A stretch of 64,000 bases of DNA from Annona cherimola (taxonomy: Eukaryota; Streptophyta; Magnoliopsida; Magnoliales; Annonaceae): assembly GCA_030490835.1 (NCBI GenBank), contig CM059971.1, forward strand, positions 59,134,012-59,198,011. Direction: 5' to 3'. This document shows, in pieces, positions 1 to 12,140 of the stretch; position 1 is the stretch's first letter, and each line of letters begins with the position of its first letter. The notes beneath the pieces are model-generated. The model searched no databases. It worked only from the letters and a program-made list of their open reading frames with translations, and was not told the origin of the DNA. The translations under genes and the position numbers were made by a program.

Positions 1-2420
1 TCCACACACAGTCACACACGCAGACACAAAACATGAGGGCATTTTCGTCATATCAAGAATTTGCAAATAACCTTTGTAAATCTATAACGGAATAGATATA
101 AGTGGTATTTGTTTATACTGGATGGGTAATATAAGTGGTATTTGTTAATATTCAATGAGTATATTTGACATAAATCTTAACCAAAATAAGAACAAAAGAT
201 TACCAGAAGGGGGGGGGCAAGGTTATGGATATCTTGTCTGTTGGGCTACCGAAATAACGCAGCTGAGTTTATATGAAAGGTAGAAGCGTGTTGTGCGTGC
301 ATCCAAAATCAAAGCAGCTGATCGGCTGATTCAGCTCACAGCCATCACGGTATAACTTGATCCTTTCTAGAAACCAAAGTGAGGCCAATCGGGCTATTGC
401 TCCGTTGGTAAGCAACGTTGTCGGAATGCAGCAGGTTGCGGGTTGAATCCTCTTTCCTCTCCCCGTTTATTCAGTGAGGATTTGTTCTTTCCAAATTTGA
501 AATTGTAAGAATGTCTTTAGCGCTTCGTTGCACTAAATATGCTTCCTCGTAATAAATATTCAAATGGATGTTTTAATAAAAATAACCAAAGTGTTCTTTT
601 AAAAAAAAAAAATAACCACAGTGAGCTGCCAGATATTTCTATTGACAAGACTTGGCAGGCGTGAGGCATTCTCCCCTGCTATGTACAGCACGGCATGTTT
701 AGTCAAGCTCGTAGAAAGTTTCCTTTCATGGCTTCGCGCAAATTTTCATTTGAAGTGTAAATTTTTTGGGAGAAGCACTTCCCTATTCACATTCAAATAC
801 CGAACCAGCAGCATTTCGACCGAAGAAATCGGACCAGATGTCCAGTCAGACCGATCCAACCAGGAGCCCAGTCCACTCATTGTTTATTAGGCCTGGTCCT
901 GTCCAACCAGGGTTCGATCGTCCAAGACTGGAAGCCTCAATGGGAGTTCTCCCAAAATTTTATATTTTATTTTATTTTTAAAATCTTAGGCACATATTAT
1001 TCGTAATGTAATTTTGACAGCCCACAGTAAAAATCAAATAAATCAGATATTAATGTGGTATTAAATGAATGAACATTTATTAAAAAATGATACTCGATAT
1101 TTTCAGCAACATAAAAGAGTTTTTATCCTCATATTTATATAAACATGGGAATAGTGTTTCAGAGTATGTAAACCCTAATGTGCATATTGTTTACAATATA
1201 TATAGATATACTGGTAATATTCTTTTTATTGGAATTTTTTAATTGACATCATTTAATTTTTATGTTTTTCACAATTTAGCTCAAGAGTCTTCAACTGCAC
1301 AAGAGACCACAACTCCCTCGTGGGGTCGAAAACTCTCATTTACATGATTCAATCGCACGAACCATAGTACCTTTAGAAGGAGGTGCGACCAAGCAATGCT
1401 ATGCTTAGTGTCATGATCCGCCTCAAATCTCTACATCTCATCGTCTCATCTTCTGCACAGCTCCTCTTAAAAGTCCTAATCTTCATCTCTTTTTCTTAAA
1501 TTTGTCTTTGTTATAGACCCTTATGCTTCATCCTCTATAAATCTGCTTCAGTCGAACGCCCACATCTACAAATCTACCTCTGCAAGTTGTATCAAGGTGA
1601 GAGGTTAAGACTTAGTTTTCCCTTATTTTAATCTTTTTTATGTGAAAAGTGTTCTGAGATCCGATCACTATCCATTGCCAATGAGGGCGAGGAATAATGG
1701 GCGTAAAGCATCACAAATTCATTGATGTGGTCCAGACCCTTGCCAAGAGGATCAATAATACATGATGGTGGGTTAGACTACCAACATCAGTTTGTTTCAA
1801 CATTGCAAATTGCAAACTTAGCCAAATAATGCACCACCCTATTGGAACAGTTAATTACTAGTCGAAAATGATAAAATCTCTCAAACCAAGATGCTTGTAC
1901 ACCACATGGACTTGGAAAATTTGTAAAATCAGATGTTATCCTTTTACCAAGATAGTTGCATTATTATGAGATTTGCATAACAAATTAATAGATATAGTTA
2001 TATTTGGATAATATAACTAATTAGTCGACTACATCTCTTCCTCCCCTATATGCCGAAGAGTATATAGGACGGTGATAGTTTTATATTTTTCTTGTTGGTG
2101 TTGAAGGAACATTGCAAATTTGTAGCTAAGGCCATTATTTTTCAAGATTTTAAAATAAAAAATTACTGTTTGTATTAGAAATTTCTATTATTGGTTAAAT
2201 TCATGGGTACATGTTTTAATCAATGTAGTAATGTTACTATTTTACGGCTAATTGAAATTTGAGTATAGAAGACTGTAGCAATGTAAACAACTTTGTTTAT
2301 TTAGCTTTGGATGATAGTATAAGGACAAGGTATTTTTTATATACAATTTTTCTTTTGTCATGAGATAATTTGTGAATATACGTAGGGGATGTATAGTATA
2401 TGCATTGCTTGGGTATAATA
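1..2420. other. Intergenic, no gene recognised
   Basis: No open frame here resembles a known protein, and the short frames at 621-981 lack any motif. The stretch holds a possible tRNA-like SINE head near 391-465, a G9 run at 210-218, and a patch at 781-930 with repeated GACC/GGTC words of the sort seen in decayed plant repeats. Around 1,300-1,620 there is a pyrimidine-rich stretch with a CTATAAAT word, but nothing coding follows it. Confidence 0.5.
391..465 (+). repeat. Possible tRNA-derived SINE head
   Basis: The stretch has an A-box-like TCCGTTGGTAAGC (401-413) and a B-box-like GGTTGAATCC (441-450), about the spacing found in a tRNA internal promoter. The body does not fold into an obvious mature tRNA with paired acceptor ends, so a SINE remnant is more likely than a functional tRNA. 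No poly-A or poly-T end or target duplication was found, so the call is tentative. Confidence 0.25.
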
Positions 2421-4053
2421 TGATTTGTTAGGTATTTATTTAGGGGTGCATGATTGACGTATCGTTTGAGACACTATAACAATTGTGAACCTTCGCAAAG
2501 TATGTGTGGGGTTCGACTTGCCCGGTTAGGTCGCGAGGCTGAAAGGGACAGTGCTCCGAAGAAATTTTTAATTGATTAAGTAGTGCGAGTAAAAAAGTTA
2601 GTGGCAAATTAGTAATTGGGCCTGGCCTGTGTTAGCAAAGGCCCTTTTAAGATTAGGGCGCGCGCACGACTTCTCCATTTTTCTTCTTCCTTTCCTTTTC
2701 GCTCATTCTCCCTTTCTTCTCCTCTTCTCTCTAGCCATCGATGCAACCCTAATCCTCCTCGAAATCCAACTACACTGCATTGAAGATTGTCGGTCTGCAT
2801 CAAGGAGGTTCAAAAATTCTGAAAGTTCGAGTTTAGGGTTGCTGGTTTGGGGGAAATCGCAATCTAAGTAAGTAGATGTTTCCTTTATCTTAATTAGTAG
2901 CAAAATCTTATCTTCAATGTGGTATAAGAATGGTAGGAAAAGAAATAATATCCAATAACTTCGTGCCTTAGGGCATTTAGTGTCCTAACGATTTAGGGTA
3001 GCAAGAATAGTAAGAATATGATGTCACTGAGAGAGTTTTCTGAAATAAATGACGAATTTGCATTCTTCTTCCCTCACAGATGATATTGCTCAGGGGTCAA
3101 CTAAAGGTTTTCATTGTATGTTTGTCATGTGCTCGGTGAAATGCTTATGTGTGATAATGGTATTCTAAATTTAAACCTAACACTGTGAAATTTTTTACAT
3201 TATCTATGTGGTTTGTGGTACTTGCCCTTATGTGTATTAAATGATATATTCTTCGAGATCAGTGGTTGTAATTGATAATTTAATGCATGTATATGATCAT
3301 GGGTAGATTGCATCACATATCATTTGATGGCATTAGGTGTATGAATCAGTTGTTTACCTAAAATGGGTTGTTCATGGCCCTTGGTTGACATGAGAAAAGG
3401 ATTATGCTTGGTCTGTTAAGAATATATAGTTATGCATACATTCTTAGGTGTGGGTGTTGGTTCATTATGTCCTGCATAGTCATTTGTGAATTGTCTTATT
3501 ACATCCATGTCATGGCATGTGTATCAAGAGTCTCATTTATATCTATTTCATATTAAATGTTATCTACTTACTGAGTCTATTAGACTCATGTGATTTATTG
3601 TTGTTTTGACTTTAGACCGCGAACCAGGTGAGGCACCTCGGGATGGAGCTAAAGGAGAACACAACCCTAAGGGCTTGGCTTAGTAGACTAAGGCTTACTT
3701 TTTGTTATTATGAACTTTCGCTTTTATCAATACTGGTATTGTTGATGCTTATTTAGTTGATTTTGACTGTATTAAATCTCTTAAATTAAACATTTCAAAC
3801 TTGATCATAATATATATGCATACGTATGATAATCTTTTGGGATGTTCTTTTGTATGATGGTATGTGAGATTTCATTTACTATATGAATATTTTTATGGTA
3901 TGAACATGCAAATGTATGAAATTAAAGTTGAATAATATTTTTTTAGGTTGGAAATTGAAATGTTTATGAATAACAGGTTATGCCGAATTTTTTCTAGATT
4001 AAGTGGTACTCGTTAACTAGCCAGTAGGGATGTCTAGGGAACGGGTCATTACA
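2421..4053 (+). repeat. Probable solo LTR, Tekay/Del-like
   Basis: The order of features matches the long LTRs of plant chromovirus-type Gypsy elements: a TGAGACAC-type opening, a pyrimidine-rich tract (2,670-2,735), a start-like splice-donor segment, then the purine-rich GCGAACC...GAGGCACCTCGGG block at 3,617-3,650, and an end of the form CGGGTCATTACA (4,042-4,053). No internal coding region flanks it. The left border is uncertain: AATAT follows the right end and AATATG occurs at about 2,417-2,422, suggesting a 5-bp target duplication with one base lost. The internal ORFs at 2,609-2,903 are not considered genes. Confidence 0.45.
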
Positions 4054-5386
4054 AATATTATGGATGATATAAATACAGTTCTTCATGTTTGAACTTTGAT
4101 TTTAATTCATCGAATTTATAATAATTCGAGTTGTATTAGTTTAAATTATTGTTGGGTTAAACTTTGTTATTAGATTTTCAAACTTGAGAGTGTTTTTTAT
4201 TGGATTGAAAAGACTGAGATTATTAGACGTAGTATGTTTTAATAAGATGATATTCCTTTGCTATTTGATTGATTGTAAAGATTTTATGTTCTAGTATGTT
4301 TGTACAGGTTGCATGTTCTAGCATGTTTGTATGAATGGTATGTTCAAGTCAATGTTCTAAAAATCAAATCAGACCAGTCTATTAGAGCAGTTCAACTGGG
4401 AACCAGCCACTGTACCAGTCCAATCCACCCTCGTTCTGGTTGGCAGAATTTAGTCAGTGGAAACTAGTTAAACCAAATGATTCAATCCGATTGTGATTAG
4501 TCCGTTGATCTGATTTGGGAATTGCAATCGTTGCTTGGAGGAGAAAAGTTGTTAGAGAAAGAAGAAAGGAAGGTGATAGGAGAAGTTGTCAGAAGAGATG
4601 TTGTTGGATTAAGTAGATGATAAAAAATTAAAATAACTGTTGTAGCTAAAGCCATCGAAGGAAGAGATGACAAAGGAAGAAGAGAGAAGGAGGTGGAGCC
4701 AGAAGAAAACGACCACGAGCAGAGAGAAAAAGATAAAGAGAATGGTACGTGGGATATTATATATGAAGAGACGTGTGCCAGGTGAGATAAGACATGACCG
4801 ACAAAATGACATGTATAAATAAAAGTTTGAAGGAAGTTAGATTGAGGTGCACCATTGGAGTACGATTATTAACTTTAACTTTCCGTTTTTCATAATATTT
4901 CTGTCTTATTATCTTCGCAGGTCTCAAATTACAAATTTCACATTTTGCTTTTAGTTTGATTGTTAAAAATTTAAATACTTAAAAATTAAAAGAAAAATAA
5001 AAGAAAATAATATGAATAACTTGTATTATGTGATTGTTAATTATAGTTATTCTATTTTTTAAAATATAAACTTGAAGTTTTTATTTTTTTCAATCTATAA
5101 TATGCGTTGTTTGGTAATGAGTAAATGTGGGAATGGAATGCAAATGGTGGGATTCTATTTTCCAAGGCCAATAATTGCCCAGTCGATCACACTATTTTTC
5201 TATTTTTATCCCTGCGATCCAATCATTTTCCCTACCAACTGCATACAACAAATTTATTTATTCCAATTATACCCCTATCATTTACTATCAATCACATATT
5301 TTATAAAATATTCTCTTTTTCATTTCCCACAATCCCACAATTTCTTATCTTACCAAATGTCCCAATATATTATATAAATTACTAAC

Positions 5387-5905
5387 AAGGATGCTTCTAT
5401 AAAACTCCTATTCATTTTTAACATCTAAATGATTAATGAAAATTGAAAAATTCACTCTATCTATTGTACTTAACATAACTTATATTATTATAGAAACTCT
5501 TTCATTTGTCTATTATAATTGTATATGAGTTTCATCTATAAACATATAAAATCAACGTAACAAAATGATTTAATGCTAACTATCAATTTTTAAGCAGTAT
5601 TTTTAGCATCTAAACTATCTAAAATATTATTATTATATAGATAAATAATTGTGTAAAGTATTACTATATTTCGATATACATGTGAATGGATCTAAGCATT
5701 TTTCCTTAATTTATGCATGAGTGTACCTATTGTTGAGCAAACGTAGCCTATACGCATATTGGATTTGAAACTCGGTCTTATAACTAAAAAATGATGTTAA
5801 ATATGATGAATAGATTAAATTTTTCATCAAGCATCAAAATTTTAAAATTTGAGGGGATTACTTAAAATCATTTCCATATAACCGGGTAGAAGCGGACCTC
5901 AATTA
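5387..5905. repeat. Foldback MITE, family FB-A copy 1
   Basis: The left end has GGATGCTTCTATAAA and the right end reads GGGTAGAAGCGGACC, which is its imperfect inverse. The inner part shares words such as GATGAATAGATTAAAT and AAATAATTGTGTAAAGTATTA with the copies near 10.1-10.6, 11.7-12.1 and 32.6-33.1 kb. No coding capacity; probably a non-autonomous DNA element. Confidence 0.5.
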
Positions 5906-6461
5906 CTATACACTGATTTAATATAGTTTTCACGAACATTTGAACCGGTTAGACCAGAAATAATCCTTTAACCGGTTCACTTTTGATAACAATGGTTCTA
6001 ATATGTTTGTACGGATTGCATTTTTGTATTGGATGCAAACCACTCATCTTGATGGGTGATGGCAGTTATCTTGGTCAAAAATGTGTGAAAATCGATTATG
6101 ATAGTTGATTGATTAAGCATCATTTAGAAGATGAATATGAGTGCATGATAGTTTAGATATCGATTTGGAGTCAAAATCAAAACCAACCCCGTTTTAAAAA
6201 TGGATAAGGGTAGGTCTCCACTCCTACCCGCCCCAAGTTATGTCTGACTGGTTTTGCTTTTCCGCACCATTTATTTTCCTCTCTCATTCAGTAGATCCCT
6301 TCCCACTTTCCATGTCAATCTTAACTTTGGAAAAAAAAACTCATCACGGCACCATTCCGTGTCAATCTTCAACTTTGGAAAAAACTCATCTCGGCAAATC
6401 TGTTTTTCGAAACCACATGACCCATCTCTTTTGGGGGGAAAACATTATGAAAAGTCTTTTC

Positions 6462-6841
6462 CGGTAATTTGCAAATATACTTATTATTTTGATTAAAATT
6501 GCAAATATACTCACATAGTTTCAGAAATTATAAATGACCCCCACAAAGTTTAACCATAATTGCAAACAACTCCCATGCCGTTATAACACCATCGTGGTGT
6601 GGGTATATTTGCAAAAATATACAAATTATGTGGGAGCGTTTGCGATTTCAAAAATTAAGTGATATATTTAATTTTGCAAACAACCCCACATAGTTTAAAC
6701 ATAATTGCAAATAACCCATGTGCCATAATGATAAAATATCGGCATCATAATGGCTTGGGAATTATCTGTAATTATGGTTAAATTATATTGAGGTTATTTC
6801 TAATTTTTATCAAAATAAGTTGGTATATTTACAAATTATCC
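6462..6841. repeat. Foldback MITE, family FB-C
   Basis: The left end GGTAATTTGCAAATATAC is the inverse of the right end GTATATTTACAAATTATCC, and the arms stay complementary well inward (AACCATAATTGCAAA on the left, TAATTATGGTTAAATTATA on the right). A diverged relative lies at about 14,470-14,790, with the same alternation of cannot-translate AT-rich sequence and ACAAATATA words. No protein is encoded. Confidence 0.6.
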
Positions 6842-7329
6842 ATTTTCTCCCAAATCCACTGGGTCTTTCTCTCTCATGGCAGTATTAGCAACGTTTGGGA
6901 TGTGTGTATTTTCTTTCTAAGGACAAAAATTGATAAAATCTTTGGATGGAAAACTTTTTGAAATAAATAGAATAATGATATAATATAAAAAGGTAATGGT
7001 TAGGATTAGAATGGTCTGATTGTACGAAGGATGTCAAAAAGCAAAGGGAAAGGAGAATGGGTATAACCGGGTTAGGGTCAATCTACAATCTGTTCAATTC
7101 AACTCAATTTTTAGCATATTAGGATTGATAAGTTTTAACCTATTAACTCGTTTGAAGTTGTCAACTCAATATGTCAACTCGTTTAATTTTCAACTCATAT
7201 AACTTGTTTATAATCCAAGAAGAATAAATACTTTTTAATGTTTATTTTATAATTTATATCTAATTACTAACAATAGAATTAAAATTTTAATAAGGAATAC
7301 ATATGAAAGTTGATTTTTTTAAAATTTAA

Positions 7330-7571
7330 GGGTGTGTTTGGGAAGTGATAAAATTTCGGATGAAAATTAAAAACATTTTTGAAATTGGAGAACATGATAT
7401 GATATAATAAGGATAATGGTGAAAAATAAAGAAAAGAAGTTAAAATAAATAAATAGATAATTGTGTAAAAATGATTTAAAAGTAGGATAATTGTATAGAA
7501 ATATATAAAAAATAATTAAAAATAAGGTAATTATAGAAAGTGAAAAGTTTTATAGATAAACAAATAGACCC
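7330..7571 (+). repeat. Tourist-like MITE copy
   Basis: It starts GGGTGTGTTTGG and ends with an AGACCC inverse, directly flanked by TAA on both sides, the 3-bp target duplication of PIF/Harbinger elements. The interior (GATATGATATAATAAGGATAATGG, then runs of AAAATAAGGTAATTATAGAAAG type) recurs in at least six other places in this window in both orientations. It has no coding capacity. Confidence 0.6.
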
Positions 7572-8519
7572 TAATTAGATTAATAGTATTAAAACTCTTT
7601 GTTGATTATGCATAATTATAATTTAAATAGTTTACTTTTTTTATTATTTCAACTTTTTAATAACCCATTTTATCAATCCATTAATAACCGGTATTCTGAA
7701 TCATTTATGTTGAATGGATTAGGGTTAGGGTTTGAGATTTTTATACATAGTTTAACAATGGATCAAGATTAGAGTTGGCTTTTAAACTAAATAATCTATC
7801 CTAGTTACACCACTAGAAAGGAGGGGTTAAAAAAAAATTCTATTACCAAAGAGAACCTTTATTTAACTATCCTACTTTTCTTGACCTTTTTATAGAATTA
7901 CCTCATTTATTTAAACTTTATTTCCTTTACTAGTAATCATTATCTTAATTATTTTAAAAACAATTCGCAAAATTTTTCTCCTTTTTTTTATTTCTCACTT
8001 TCCAAGCACCCCTAATAATACCACCCATGTTTTTTTATTTTAAATTATATCTTGTCCTCTATCCATATCCACAAACCTCTCTCTCTAAGTGTGTCATTTT
8101 CTTCTTATTCAACAAACGATTTCAATAGAAGCATCCAAGCTATCATTTTTTCTTTTTGACTAATAGCTCCATTTTGTTCCTATTTTATCATTTTCTTTTA
8201 ATTGCTATTCTATGTTAAAATTTGAAGTACTTTTGTTATTTTTTTTATAAATTTATATATTATAAATTTTGTAAAAGTGCATAACTTAACTTCTAGAGAA
8301 AATTTACTTACATTATTGGGTTCGGATCTTATTAGCATGGGCTAACATACGCTTATGTTAACTCTAGTTAATTTATATGTTTTTAATTAAATATTTTTCT
8401 AAATATTCAATTTATTTACTAAATTGTGTATATGATTTTTATTTTCACCCTATAAATGTTAATTGGAAAGTAAAAATGTATACATACATATCACAAATAT
8501 AAATTTTGATATATATATA

Positions 8520-8980
8520 GGGATAATTCCTCTTATACCATAACAATTGCATATAATTCTTCATATACCGACAATATTTCATAAATTTCTTTTATACCCG
8601 TAACATTTCACCATAAATTCCTCTCATATCCACGCTGTTAAAACCACCATTATTTACCCTATTGAAAATATGAATTTGCCCTTTAAAATTTTTTTTCTAA
8701 TTAAAATAAATCAACCTTAATATGACTTTCAAGATATCTAATATCTTGTATTAATGACTTACTACCATCAATTGAGTCATGTTAATGTTAAATTATCTCA
8801 ATTTAAAAATTTTTAAAGGGCAAAATCGTCTTTTCAATGTGATAGATAACAGTGGTTTTAATGGCGTGAGTATGAGAGAAATTTAGGGTGAAATGTTATG
8901 GGTATAAAAGGAATTTATGAAATATTATTGGTATATGAATAATTATATACAATTGGTATGGGTATAAGAGGAATTAACTC
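8520..8980. repeat. Foldback MITE, family FB-B
   Basis: Two arms of about 170 bp are inverse copies: GATAATTCCTCTTATACC at the left (8,522) and GGTATAAGAGGAATTAAC at the right, continuing through GAATTTGCCCTTTAAAA (8,669) and TTTTTAAAGGGCAAAATCG (8,811). ATATATATA flanks both ends, a possible 9-bp target duplication, although both lie in simple TA sequence. It would fold into one long hairpin and has no coding capacity. Confidence 0.65.
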
Positions 8981-10084
8981 ATATATATATAAATTAAATA
9001 AACTTGGAAAATATTTTGATAAAAGTATTCCTTCTAGGATCGGTAAACACAAGCTTATGTTAGATGAGGCTGATCATAACCTTTAATTATAATTAATTAG
9101 TTTGACTAGAAGGCCTAAGTTGTTCGAACCTTCAACCATTTGATAAATAATCCAGTAATAATAATACTGCATCTCTTACCCATAGGAGCACGGGTAGGGA
9201 ACTGCTCTCACCGCTCACGCCCGCAAGCCCGCGTGTTCCCAGGAACTAGAGATTTGGTAATGGATTCTGTATTTCGATTTTAAAGACCTCTTTTTTTATT
9301 TTTAAAACAAAAATTCCAACTTTCAATATACATTTTCATATTTTTAATACAATTTTTTACACTTTCAACATACCCCATTATGTTTTTATGTTAGATACAA
9401 GTTTCATTCGAGAATCTTTTATCAATATTTTTAACGATATTATAGTTTTTTTTATGGAGCTAACGATTAATTAAATGTAATTTCATTCTGTTTTTCTGTT
9501 TTTTCATGTATTTCTATATAAATGTTTTATCTATTTAAAGTTTTTTGCTCCTAATTAATCTTTACTCTTGTCATGTCATCTATTTTAAATTATTAACCCA
9601 TCTATTCTGAATTTTTTTTTGTCAATACTCTTCTTCCCTTTCATCAAGGAAGTGAGCCCTGTGGTTCGGAGATGGGATGGTACGGAGATGGAACGAAGAT
9701 ATGATGTGAATTTAAGACGAAAAAATATTGAAAATGAAAGAAGGTGTATTGAAATTAAGAAATATTGTATTGGAGGTAAAAAATAAACTGTTATTTTTCG
9801 AAAATAGAAAAATATTTTTCGGAAATTTGAGAATCATTCCCCGCTGATTTCATCCGAACTCTAAACATAGGACGGACGTCGCAGAACAAACAGTAAAAAC
9901 CCCTTTCCAAAACCCATTTGTAGCAGGCAGCCATACCTACCTGTCAATCTTTTGTGATTTTGTAAGTTTTACGTAAGAACTATTAATTTCACAAAACTAC
10001 TTGGTTGGACGGCAATTAGTCTATATTTCATTTACGAGTTATTCCACCAATATTGCTTGAGATACCTAAAATATTATTCTCGAG

Positions 10085-10570
10085 GAATGCTTATATGAAA
10101 TATATTTTTTTTATGCAACTTTTTTCATTGATGAAAATTCACCTATCTATTATGTTTAGTACCATTTATATTGTTGTGATTTTTTTTTTTGTCTAGTATA
10201 ACTTTGCATGTACTTTATCTACAAATGTATAAAATTAATATAATATAACGTTTTAATGCTAAAAACTAATTTTAAAATAGTATTTTCAACAGCTAAAACA
10301 TTTAAAATATCACTTATATATGAATAAATAATTTTATAAAATATTATTATGTTCTAATACATATATGAATAATTTAAGTATTTTTTTATAATTTACACAT
10401 GAATATATATTTTTAATTAAATGTCATTCATGCATATATTGAATTTGAATGAAACTTTATCTCGTAACTGAACAACTAATATTAAATATAATGAATAGAT
10501 TAAATTCTGTATCGGTCATTGATATATAAAAAATAGAGAGTGTTGCACAAATGGCTTCTATGTAACTTCA
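10085..10570. repeat. Foldback MITE, family FB-A copy 2
   Basis: The core words (AATAAATAATTTTATAAAATATTATTA, then TTTACACATGAATATATA and AATATAATGAATAGATTAAATT) match the other FB-A copies, and the right end GGCTTCTATGTAAC is the inverse of the GTTACATAGAAGC type end. It lies immediately downstream of gene B exon 1, inside its presumed first intron. Confidence 0.45.
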
Positions 10571-10790
10571 TTACATAGAAGAGAGCCTAGCATTACATGT
10601 CCTTGATTAAGTGAGCAAAATAAAGCCCAAGTCAATTGACATACAACCGAACTTTTTGCATAGGCAATTCTAATACTATAGACAGCTAAATACCCAAAAA
10701 GCAACACAAATATTCGTAGTAAAAAGTAAATCAACACCCAATGAAAAAGAAAAAGAAAAAAAAGGCAAATATTTAGATATGCGTACGTAC

Positions 10791-11165
10791 CATGCCAGGC
10801 GTGCAGTAGCCGCACTGAGTACCGTTGTGGTCGACGATGGCCTTCTGCAGAGAAGAGAGGCCAGTCCTCAAGCTACCATGGCCTTCGATGGTGGTGACAT
10901 GCATGCCATCCGCAGAACAGAGCGGCATGAGGCAAGAGCAGATCCCTGCTCCCTCCAACCCGTCGGCCGATGAGGACACCACGACCGTGCAAGATCCGCA
11001 GCCGCCTTGCCTGCATACAATTTGGAGGCCCTTCAATCCCATGTCTTCCCTCAAGAAGTCTGCCAGGACTGTGTTCGGATCCGGATTCTTCACGACCACC
11101 TTGTTTCCATTCACATGCAATTGCAATCTCGCACACCCACTGGCACTACCACTCTCTTCCTCCAT
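10791..11165 (-). CDS. Aldehyde oxidase-like, first exon ([2Fe-2S] domain), gene B
   Basis: This is the N-terminal iron-sulfur domain of a molybdenum hydroxylase that passes electrons from the Mo centre to FAD. The 125 codons start at the ATG at 11,165. Cluster cysteines are C51, C56 and C59 (CRQGGCGSC), C78 (SCLMPL), and C118 and C121 (QCGYC). TVLADFLRED and HVTTIEGHG are also conserved. The exon ends exactly at CTPGM, followed by donor GTACGTACG, the usual end of a plant aldehyde oxidase exon 1 type junction. An earlier in-frame start only adds unrelated 5' leader residues. The next exon (with the CRCTGY motif) is not found down to position 1, so the gene has a first intron longer than 10.7 kb, is truncated, or was displaced. 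The usual GEGG before the cluster is RQGG here. It is not the first exon of gene A, because it lies downstream of gene A's 3' exons. Confidence 0.85.
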
Positions 11166-11234
11166 TCTCTCAATCCCTATCAGCTTTGCAGTGCAGACTG
11201 CAGACAACGCAGGAACTTTAAAAAAACAAAAACA

Positions 11235-11244
11235 ATATATATAT
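11235..11244 (-). promoter_or_regulatory. TATA-like tract upstream of gene B
   Basis: On the minus strand a TATATATAT run lies about 70-80 bases before the ATG at 11,165, with a pyrimidine-rich leader between. The position would suit a plant core promoter with a short 5' UTR, but simple TA runs are frequent in this window. Confidence 0.25.
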
Positions 11245-11326
11245 CATGCAAGAAGTTGAGACCTGTTCCCGTGCAGTGGAGCCATTGTTATTTACATCAA
11301 ACTATTTTATTATATTGAATTCGTCT

Positions 11327-11612
11327 CATTTTTAGATGATGTTCATACACATATTCAATTGAGATGAAAATTAGTATGGTAATAGAATACATCATTCTAA
11401 ATACAATAAATAGAGTAAATTATAATTTTATAATCATATGGGGTACATTTTGATGCAACTGCACCATATCATTTTTAGATGATGTCCATACACATACCTA
11501 ATTGGGATGAAAATTGGTATGATTATAAAATACATCATTCTAAATACAATGGATAGAGTAAGTTATAATTTTATGTTCATATGAGGTACTTTTTAACGCA
11601 ACTACACCATAA
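11327..11612 (+). repeat. Tandem pair of 143-bp repeat units
   Basis: The words CATTTTTAGATGATG, CATACACATA, TGGGATGAAAATTGGTATG and CATCATTCTAAATACAAT occur twice, from 11,327 and from 11,470, giving a period of 143 bp with about one difference in ten. The same unit makes up the arms of the inverted element at 33.15-33.78 kb, so it is a fragment of a dispersed repeat. Confidence 0.6.
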
Positions 11613-11689
11613 TTACGGCGCAATTGCGCTGCACTTGAATACAACTCTAAGAAGTTCATCAAATATATGTGTGTATAAGTAATGGGAGT

Positions 11690-12140
11690 GGGCTCCATTT
11701 TTATATAAAAGTGGTTCCATGTAATTCTTTAATTTTTAAAATGTTGATAATTTGTACAAATTTAATCCATTCATTATATTTAACCTTACTTAGTTAACTA
11801 AGAAATTAAATTTCATTCAAATCGAGTACGTGCATGACTAGATTTGCTTTAAAATAGAGATACTTATGTGTAAATTAGGGAAGGTGATTAGGTTTATTCA
11901 CATATGTATTAAAATATAATAATATTTTATAGTAATTTAAATATTGAAAATACTATTTAAAGTTTAATTTTTAATATTAAATTATTTTATTATAGTGATT
12001 TTATACTTATAAATCGGGCCTATATTTGAGATATTAAACAAGTGAAAGAGTTTTTATCATAACATAAATGATGTTAAATTGAAGAGATGAAGTAAACTTT
12101 CCACCAATTATTAAGAATTTAAAAATAAAAAGAGTTACGT
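11690..12140. repeat. Foldback MITE, family FB-A copy 3 (diverged)
   Basis: It shares the FB-A order of words: TTTAATCCATTCATTATATTTAACC, TAAGAAATTAAATTTCATTC, and TGTATTAAAATATAATAATATTTTATAG in the middle. Right border not clear. Confidence 0.4.

Larger units (their letters stand above)
4054..10784. other. Gene-poor spacer or gene B intron, with MITEs
   Basis: This is downstream of gene B exon 1 in the sense of transcription, so it should be its first intron if gene B is real and continues outside the window. I found no aldehyde oxidase exon on the minus strand here: the expected second exon with the CRCTG iron-sulfur motif is absent. The stretch contains the foldback and Tourist-like elements listed separately, a decayed repeat at 4,340-4,520, a palindromic patch around 5,930-5,990 (AACCGGTT words), and AT-rich sequence with no coding signal. 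Confidence 0.5.

Noticed and set aside
5072..5385. Two overlapping plus-strand ORFs of 86-101 codons
   Set aside because: AT-driven, Phe/Tyr-rich, no motif, next to a MITE border.
10779..11318. Several overlapping plus-strand ORFs of 64-144 codons
   Set aside because: They are shadows of gene B exon 1, which has the cysteine motifs and a correct donor on the minus strand.
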